Source of the DNA: RGIG7378 sp964500525
GTDB lineage: Bacteria; Bacillota; Clostridia; RGIG7378
Length of the DNA: 10,436 nt
Reading direction: 5' to 3'
NCBI GenBank assembly: GCA_964500525.1
Contig: CAZCOE010000109.1
Location: 1 to 10,436 of the forward strand
The position numbers were made by a program, and so were the translations under genes. Under the pieces are notes generated by a model. It saw only the letters and a list, made by a program, of their open reading frames with translations, was not told where the DNA came from and made no database searches. Of this stretch, positions 6,239-10,436 are shown in pieces. Numbering within the stretch: position 1 is the first letter of the stretch; each line of letters begins with the position of its first letter.

Positions 6239-8125
6239 ATGGAAAAAACAAAGAATTGGGCCAAAAAGCTGCTATGCCTTTCACTGGTTCTGATGCTTGT
6301 GAGCATGATTGGTGTTTCACTTGTTCAGTCTGGTGCAGGCAGCATTGAGGTCAAACACATGTACTGGGAAACCGAAGCAGGTATTGGCGTCAGCGCAAAT
6401 ATCTACATTCCCTCCTCAGCTACTGCTGAAAACCCCGCCCCCGCTGTAGTAACCAGCCACGGCTACCTGAACAACAAGGAAATGCAGGATGCTAATGCCG
6501 TTGAGCTGTCCCGCAGAGGCTATGTGGTAGTCGCAGTGGACCAGCCCGGCTGCGGATACTCCGATACCGCAGATTATGCTGGTCAAGGCGGTAACGGTAT
6601 GAACTTTATCGCTGTCTACCAGGCTGCCCTCGAGCTGTCCCGTCTTCCATTTGTGGATCGGGAAAGAATCGGTGTCACCGGCCACTCCATGGGCGGTATG
6701 TCCTGTAACATGGCTGTTATGGCGGATAACGAGAGCGAAGATCCCATTATTTCTGCAGTACTTCTTAACTGCATCGACGCTGTTTACACAGATGCCTTCT
6801 CCATTTGGGGTATTGCAGCCAGCGGTGCCGGCGGCAATTATGTAAACACCTACGGCAATCGTGATGTTGGTATTATCGTCAGCAAATACGACGAGTTCTT
6901 CCACAAGCGTACCGATGCCAACGGCAATCGTCTGGATGCTCCCAGTTTCTTTGAGGACAAAAACCCAGACCCGCAGTCTTTCCTGCATTTTGGAAAGGAT
7001 CCGACAGGTTTGGAAGAGCGCGAGGTCGGCGTCATCTATCATGAAACCATTGATGGCAAGGATGCAATTCGTGTATTCTACAACCCCTCTCAGATTCATC
7101 CCTGGTCTCACTTCTCTATGCGGTCTACAACTGCCACTATCGAATTCTTTGAGGAAGCCTTGGGTGCACCCAATCCCATTCCTGCATCCAACCAGCTCTG
7201 GCAATTGAAGGAAGCACTGAACTTTGTCGGTATGATTGGCTTTGTTCTCTTCATTGTTTCCTTCGCCACAATGATGCTCTACACCCCGATGTTCGAGGAA
7301 CTGCGTGCCACAGAAAAGGCCGGTGCTATCCGTACCAACAAGAAGGGTCTTATATGGTTCGCAATTTCCGCAGTTGTCACAACAGCTTTCGGCGCATTAA
7401 CCTTCCAGACAGTGGTTCAAACTGTCAAGGGATTCTCCTTCGCCGAGCAGCCTATGATTTTGGGTATTGCAGCTTGGGCTGCCCTTTGCGGATTGGTATC
7501 CGTCCTGATGATGTTTATTGGATATCGCATCAACGGCAAGAACGACGGTATTGATATGGAGGATCGCGGTGTAAAAATGCCGATTAGAAAGCTGCTGAAA
7601 ACCGCCCTGCTGGCAATTATCGTGGTAGTTGTATCTTATACTTGCGTATTCCTTGCAGACTACTTCTGCCTGGCAGACTTCCGTATTTGGAATGTGGGTA
7701 TCAAGACGTTCAATGCAGATATTCTGCGCATTGCTATCTTCCCCCACGCACTCCTGTTTATGCTGTTCTACATTCCGTTCTCTGTCTCTAATAACAGCTT
7801 TAATTTCAATCAGATCGGCGGCAAGCATTCTTGGGTAAACAATCTCATTAATACATTGATTGCCCTGCTTCCTCTGCTGATTCTGCTTGGCATCCAGTAC
7901 GGTACTTACTTTGCAACCGGTCACCAGCCCTTCTCCGAGAATGACGCCGGCATGAACTTTGCTCAGCTCTGGGCATTCTTGCTCATCATCCCCGGTGCCT
8001 CCATCATTGATCGGATGCTGTACCGAGTCTCAAAGAATCCCTACCTGGCCGGCATCATTACCAGCGTGATTGTAGCTCTCATCAGCTGCTCTAACACAAC
8101 CACCAGCCTGCCTTTTGCGGGATAA
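6239..8125 (+). CDS. membrane-anchored alpha/beta hydrolase fused to an eight-helix membrane domain
   Basis: 628 residues. ATG 6239 has AAAGGAAGG (6221-6229) 9 bases upstream and lies 29 bp after the kinase, with no terminator between, so it is probably the last operon gene. An N-terminal hydrophobic segment (about 10-30) acts as signal or anchor. Residues 50-310 are an alpha/beta hydrolase: SHGY (73-76) near the oxyanion hole, DQPGCGYS, the nucleophile elbow GHSMGG with Ser150, candidate acid Asp218 and candidate His287 or His291. Residues 325-622 contain about eight hydrophobic helices (near 325-347, 370-392, 405-428, 450-475, 496-515, 533-555, 573-592, 603-622). By topology the hydrolase domain should face outside. 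The substrate is unknown; deacylation or another ester/amide cleavage is only a possibility. I do not recognise the membrane domain, which has no obvious transporter signature. Confidence 0.8.
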   Translation: MEKTKNWAKKLLCLSLVLMLVSMIGVSLVQSGAGSIEVKHMYWETEAGIGVSANIYIPSSATAENPAPAVVTSHGYLNNKEMQDANAVELSRRGYVVVAVDQPGCGYSDTADYAGQGGNGMNFIAVYQAALELSRLPFVDRERIGVTGHSMGGMSCNMAVMADNESEDPIISAVLLNCIDAVYTDAFSIWGIAASGAGGNYVNTYGNRDVGIIVSKYDEFFHKRTDANGNRLDAPSFFEDKNPDPQSFLHFGKDPTGLEEREVGVIYHETIDGKDAIRVFYNPSQIHPWSHFSMRSTTATIEFFEEALGAPNPIPASNQLWQLKEALNFVGMIGFVLFIVSFATMMLYTPMFEELRATEKAGAIRTNKKGLIWFAISAVVTTAFGALTFQTVVQTVKGFSFAEQPMILGIAAWAALCGLVSVLMMFIGYRINGKNDGIDMEDRGVKMPIRKLLKTALLAIIVVVVSYTCVFLADYFCLADFRIWNVGIKTFNADILRIAIFPHALLFMLFYIPFSVSNNSFNFNQIGGKHSWVNNLINTLIALLPLLILLGIQYGTYFATGHQPFSENDAGMNFAQLWAFLLIIPGASIIDRMLYRVSKNPYLAGIITSVIVALISCSNTTTSLPFAG

Positions 8126-8157
8126 TGGATTAGATTAGAAAACGAATACGTAACAAA

Positions 8158-8190
8158 TCTGCCCATGGGTCGTCGGTTCCCATGGGCAGA
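8158..8190. terminator. perfect 12-bp hairpin, possible bidirectional terminator
   Basis: TCTGCCCATGGG (8158-8169) and its exact complement (8179-8190) enclose a 9-base loop, 33 bp after the hydrolase stop. The plus-strand tail (ACTTTATGG) is weak. Read on the minus strand the tail is TTTGTT, which is better. The hairpin may end both the sugar operon and the convergent cupin remnant. Confidence 0.6.
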
Positions 8191-8260
8191 ACTTTATGGA
8201 CAGTTTACTGTGTCTCGGGCACCGCAGGAGGCGGCTCTGCCGAAGATGCCCCAGGTTCGA

Positions 8261-8548
8261 TTATTGTGGGAATACCACCGTCAGGATCCACTTGAAATCC
8301 CCTTCTCCATATATCGCAAGGGGGACGTTGGCAGGCATAACCAAAGCCTCGCCGGCATGAACCAGATGCTCGACACCTCCCACTGTAAACCTGCCGGTGC
8401 CTTCCAGCACGTAGACAAAGGCGTCTCCTGTAGAACCATGGGTGCCGATTTCCTCTCCTTTGGAAAAGGCGAACAGGGTCATACTCAGAGCGCTGTTCTG
8501 GGCCAGAGTCTTGCTCACAATTTGCCCAGGCTGCACCTGGATCTCCTC
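8261..8548 (-). pseudogene. cupin-domain protein, N-terminus lost
   Basis: The 95 residues starting EEIQVQPGQ and ending TVVFPQ are a small cupin. It has the first motif region GEEIGTHGSTGDAFVYVLEGTG and the second motif AGEALVMPANVP. In relatives the second motif is usually followed by His, a metal ligand; here it is Leu, suggesting decay. Further upstream on this strand the open frame continues to 8707, but that part is only the antisense of a Crp/Fnr remnant, so the native N-terminus is missing. A GTG (8534-8536) with AGAGGAG (complement of 8543-8549) 6 bases before it could still allow translation of a shortened product. The 3' end is intact and followed by the hairpin at 8158-8190. In many Clostridia such a cupin neighbours a Crp/Fnr regulator. 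Function is unknown. Confidence 0.65.
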
Positions 8549-8682
8549 TGGACAGGCAGCAGTTGGCGGACTATCTGGGAGTGGATCGCACAGCGCTATC
8601 CAAGGAGCTGGGGAAAATGAAACGGGAAGGACTGTTGGACTATCACAAGAGTGTGTTCCGTATTTACCGTGATAGGGGATAA
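8545..8682 (+). pseudogene. C-terminal helix-turn-helix remnant of a Crp/Fnr-family regulator
   Basis: In the plus frame ending at TAA 8680-8682, the 45 residues from PLDRQQLADYLGV through DRTALSKELGKMKREGLLDY to YRDRG match the C-terminal DNA-binding domain of Crp/Fnr regulators: the (D)RQQLADYLGV turn, the recognition helix R(T/S)ALSKEL, then the wing. The roughly 170-180 residue effector-binding domain that should precede it is absent. Upstream sequence is instead the antisense of the cupin gene. No start codon or ribosome binding site is evident, so this is a broken gene, not a small one. A clean terminator stands 34 bp after the stop, consistent with a once-functional gene. Confidence 0.75.
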
Positions 8683-8716
8683 ACAGCTCACCATGAAGGT
8701 GCGGCATTGATTACCT

Positions 8717-8749
8717 AGAGCATCGAGGATATTCCCTCGGTGCTCTTTT
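8717..8749 (+). terminator. Rho-independent terminator after the Crp/Fnr remnant
   Basis: A 12-bp stem, AGAGCATCGAGG (8717-8728) against 8735-8746 with one G-U pair, encloses a 6-base loop and runs into TTTT (8746-8749). It lies 34 bp after the regulator stop and insulates the lipoprotein gene from upstream transcription. Confidence 0.75.
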
Positions 8750-8767
8750 GTGAAGACCGACTTAACT

Positions 8768-8800
8768 AAATTTGACAAAAATTTGACATAAATTTCACAT
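8768..8800. repeat. three tandem 11-bp repeats at a promoter
   Basis: AAATTTGACAA (8768-8778), AAATTTGACAT (8779-8789) and AAATTTCACAT (8790-8800) follow each other without gap. Each carries a TTGACA/TTCACA hexamer spaced one helical turn apart. This is the layout of binding sites for OmpR/PhoB-type response regulators such as the Pho box, which is a direct repeat with 11-bp period. Confidence 0.7.
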
Positions 8801-8812
8801 TGGACATATAGG
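8783..8812 (+). promoter_or_regulatory. candidate promoter of the lipoprotein gene
   Basis: TTGACA (8783-8788) lies 18 bp before TATAGG (8807-8812). A second perfect TTGACA is at 8772-8777. Transcription would begin near 8819, leaving a leader of about 140 nt before the lipoprotein start. The -35 is embedded in the 11-bp repeats, so binding there would control it directly. Confidence 0.5.
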
Positions 8813-8836
8813 AAACGCTGCAATGTTCCTTTACAA

Positions 8837-8912
8837 TTAGAAGGGGATTATGCAGTTAATTGGACATTTGCTCTCCTGCAATTCCGGTTATAATCCCCAT
8901 TCCTTCTCTAAA
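8837..8912 (+). other. long imperfect dyad in the lipoprotein mRNA leader
   Basis: GGGGATTAT (8843-8851) is perfectly mirrored by ATAATCCCC (8890-8898). An inner TGCAG/CTGCA pair (8851-8855 and 8876-8880) and outer AGAAGG/CCTTCT segments extend it with bulges. The structure would fold in the leader 45 bases before the Shine-Dalgarno sequence. There is no T-tract, so it is not a simple terminator. I do not recognise a known riboswitch. Confidence 0.4.
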
Positions 8913-8957
8913 TTCTTGAGTCAAAAAACAAAAACATAATAAAAAGGAGAATCCTAG

Positions 8958-9875
8958 ATGAAAAAATCAAATTTGAAAAACATCCTCGCTATTGTCCTTT
9001 CCGCTGCTCTGGCAGTATCGCTCCTTGCCGGATGCGGTAAACAGCAGTCCACAGAGACTACCCAATCCGGAGCCAATAACAAGGCAGCCGGTACCGTTTT
9101 TCTGAGCGTGAATCCTGAAATCGAAGTTGAGTACGATGACCGCGGACTGGTTTTAGAGATCGAAGGCGTCAACGATGACGGCAAGACCGTTGTTGCCGGG
9201 CTTAAGGAGTATAAGGGCAAGGATTGCCAGATGGTAGTGAACGAACTGGTTAAGAAAATCTACGAAGCCGGCTATTTCGATGAAACTGTGGACGGTCATA
9301 CTAAGAACATTGTTGTGAAACTGGAAGATGGTTCTGACGCTCCCGATGATTTTCTGGAAGAGGTTGCTGAGGGAGTCCGTGAGGCTGTTAAGTCCTGCGG
9401 AATTGATTCCAACACTATGACAATTCAGGGGGATGATCTGGATGACCAAGGCCGCATCGGCCAAGATAAGGCAAAGGAACTGGTTTTGGCACAGCTTGGC
9501 CTGACCTCAGCCTCCTTTAATAACCATGAGTACGAACTGGATGACGGTGTATATGAATTTGAATTCTCCGTCAATGGTGTTAAGTATGAGTATGAGGTAG
9601 ATGCCCGTACCGGTAAGATTTTGGAAGCAGATATCGAAGGAAACGATGACTGGGACGATCTGGACAAATGGGATGATTGGGAAGACTTCACCGACGACCT
9701 GGATGACACCGACGACCTGGACGATGACGACGACCTGGACGACACCGACGACTTGGACGATGACAACAACCAGGACGATGATGACAACCAGGACGATGAC
9801 AACGACCTGGACGATGACAACGACCTGGACGATGACAACAACCAGGACGATGATGACGACCAGGACGATAAATAA
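8958..9875 (+). CDS. lipoprotein with RsgI-like and PepSY-like domains and an Asp-rich repeat tail
   Basis: 305 residues. ATG 8958 follows AAAAAGGAGA (8941-8950) by 7 bases. Residues 1-25 are a lipoprotein signal with lipobox LLAGC (Cys26), so it should be tethered outside the membrane. Residues about 45-157 resemble the extracytoplasmic domain of RsgI anti-sigma factors: VFLSVNPEIEVEYDDRG, VNDDGKTVV, and the Asn52-Pro53 bond at which RsgI proteins are known to self-cleave. Residues about 168-228 look like a PepSY domain (AKELVLAQLGL, then YEYEVDARTGKILEAD). A Trp/Asp-rich bridge (231-244) leads to ten Asp-rich hexads (246-305). It has no transmembrane helix and no cytoplasmic anti-sigma segment, so it cannot signal like RsgI by itself. 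Roles in envelope sensing, protease inhibition or Ca2+ binding are inference. It appears to be monocistronic. Confidence 0.8.
   Translation: MKKSNLKNILAIVLSAALAVSLLAGCGKQQSTETTQSGANNKAAGTVFLSVNPEIEVEYDDRGLVLEIEGVNDDGKTVVAGLKEYKGKDCQMVVNELVKKIYEAGYFDETVDGHTKNIVVKLEDGSDAPDDFLEEVAEGVREAVKSCGIDSNTMTIQGDDLDDQGRIGQDKAKELVLAQLGLTSASFNNHEYELDDGVYEFEFSVNGVKYEYEVDARTGKILEADIEGNDDWDDLDKWDDWEDFTDDLDDTDDLDDDDDLDDTDDLDDDNNQDDDDNQDDDNDLDDDNDLDDDNNQDDDDDQDDK
9693..9872 (+). repeat. in-frame 18-bp minisatellite encoding ten Asp-rich hexads
   Basis: 180 bp, ten units of 18 bp, each coding (D/N)(D/N)(L/Q)DD(D/T/K): four DDLDDx units, then mixed NNQ, DNQ, NDL and DDQ units. The core DNA unit is close to GACGACCTGGACGATGAC. 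The array runs to the stop codon and keeps the reading frame, so gain or loss of units would only change tail length. The product is extremely acidic, with many possible cation ligands. Confidence 0.9.
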
Positions 9876-9999
9876 TTGCCTAGGTTGGTAATTGCCGGCG
9901 ATACAGTGGTTGCATACCCCCTGCAGCGGGATATGATGAACCCAATCCTCCTGCAAAACAATTATAATGATAAAATGATAGTTCTTCTGTAAATAAGGT

Positions 10000-10039
10000 A
10001 AAAGGCCTTCTATGATAGACCAAACATAGGAGGCCTTTT
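10000..10039. terminator. strong Rho-independent terminator, possibly bidirectional
   Basis: A 15-bp stem, AAAAGGCCTTCTATG (10000-10014) against 10025-10039 with one G-U, has a 10-base loop and a TTTTATTATT tail on the plus strand. It stands 125 bp after the lipoprotein stop. On the minus strand the arm ends in TTTT followed by ACCTTATTT, so it can also end the convergent gene at 10101-10436. Confidence 0.85.
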
Positions 10040-10100
10040 ATTATTGCAGGAGAGAAGATGCACGTACACGGGGCACAAATGACAGAGGTATGATGCCTCT

Positions 10101-10436
10101 CTATACCATCCAAATCGGTACAATCAGATTTTTGCTATCAAAGGCGCTGAATTTGTCTGCCATGCAGAGGACTGCGCCGGTGCCAAGCTGAAAAGGAGAT
10201 TTGTGGATGACGCCAAAGGCCCGGGTCAACCGCCTATCCGGTGTTGCAGTCTTCTTAATTTCCAGCGGGCAGAGCTTGCCGTCACCCTCCAGAATAACGT
10301 CAATCTCTTTAGAGTCGCGATCCCGATAGAAGTAGATATACGGTTCCAGCCCTGCGTTCTGATAGCCCTTCATTATTTCCGATACAGTGTAGTTTTCCAA
10401 CAGTGCACCGCTCATAGCGCCGCTTTCGGCTACCTC
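10101..10436 (-). CDS. C-terminal part of an ATP-binding protein with a DUF4143-type domain (5' end outside the window)
   Basis: The frame is open from the right edge to the stop at 10101, giving 111 visible codons. The segment GAMSGALLENYTVSEIMKG, then EPYIYFYRDRDSKEIDVIL, then GKLCPLEIKKTATPDRR is characteristic of the nuclease-like C-terminal domain of the abundant AAA-type ATPases annotated DUF4143, with the restriction-nuclease-like arrangement E-I-D-(V)-x-L and E-I-K-K. The Met at 10413-10415 is internal, because similarity continues upstream (EVAESGA) to the edge. Full-length members have about 380-450 residues, so roughly the last quarter is seen. Their role is unclear; they are often accessory or mobile-island genes. 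Its 3' end points toward the shared terminator at 10000-10039. Confidence 0.85.
   Translation of the reverse strand, partial: EVAESGAMSGALLENYTVSEIMKGYQNAGLEPYIYFYRDRDSKEIDVILEGDGKLCPLEIKKTATPDRRLTRAFGVIHKSPFQLGTGAVLCMADKFSAFDSKNLIVPIWMV

Noticed and set aside
8165..8620. 151-codon plus-strand open frame
   Set aside because: Most of it is antisense to the cupin remnant, it begins inside the hairpin, and it is in a different frame from the Crp/Fnr remnant.
8549..8707. N-terminal extension of the minus-strand cupin open frame
   Set aside because: The translation is just the antisense of the Crp/Fnr helix-turn-helix remnant and shows no cupin-like sequence.
9425..9961. Long minus-strand open frames opposite the lipoprotein tail (Ser-rich or Val-rich)
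   Set aside because: Produced by the 18-bp Asp-codon repeats read backwards; there is no ribosome binding site and the composition is purely repetitive.
9963..9968. TATAAT in the gap after the lipoprotein gene
   Set aside because: There is no acceptable -35 at 16-18 bp and no gene follows before the strong terminator at 10000.

Overview
The window looks like accessory chromosome from a Gram-positive, anaerobic, Clostridia-type Firmicute, probably a gut or plant-fibre associated one. The grounds are AGGAGG-like ribosome binding sites before nearly every gene, TATAAT-type promoters in AT-rich gaps, a split two-subunit transketolase, an RsgI-like extracytoplasmic domain and a lipoprotein signal. 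No rRNA, tRNA, CRISPR array, transposase or integrase was seen.

Left part (1-8190). A LacI-family repressor (368-1372, minus) is divergent from a tightly packed plus-strand operon. The operon holds an L-fucose/L-arabinose isomerase-fold sugar isomerase (1547-2947), transketolase N-terminal subunit (2949-3779), transketolase C-terminal subunit (3772-4704), an FGGY kinase related to glycerol kinase (4701-6209), and a membrane-anchored alpha/beta hydrolase fused to eight C-terminal membrane helices (6239-8125). Genes 2 to 4 start 1 bp after, or overlapping by 8 or 4 bp, the preceding stop, so they are probably translationally coupled. The 174-bp divergent gap holds a good promoter (TTGACC, 18 bp, TATAAT) and several related TTAAGT-like half-sites that are candidate repressor operators.

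Metabolically, isomerase + kinase + dedicated split transketolase is a pathway for an unusual aldose: isomerise to the ketose, phosphorylate, then transfer a two-carbon unit to glyceraldehyde 3-phosphate. The best published match I know is D-apiose catabolism through apulose and apulose 4-phosphate to xylulose 5-phosphate and dihydroxyacetone phosphate. The substrate is inferred, not shown. Two glycerol-contact positions of the kinase are changed, which argues against glycerol. No sugar transporter lies in the window.

Middle (8191-8750). This is a decayed locus. A cupin gene (minus) lacking its N-terminus directly abuts the C-terminal helix-turn-helix of a Crp/Fnr regulator (plus). The likely cause is a deletion across a formerly divergent pair. 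A terminator follows the regulator remnant.

Right part (8751-10436). A lipoprotein (8958-9875) joins an RsgI-like domain, a PepSY-like domain and a tail of ten Asp-rich hexapeptide repeats. Its upstream region has three 11-bp tandem repeats at a promoter and a long imperfect dyad. A strong, possibly bidirectional terminator (10000-10039) separates it from the 3' end of a minus-strand ATPase/DUF4143-type gene that runs off the window.

The first 367 bases hold no gene I can support.
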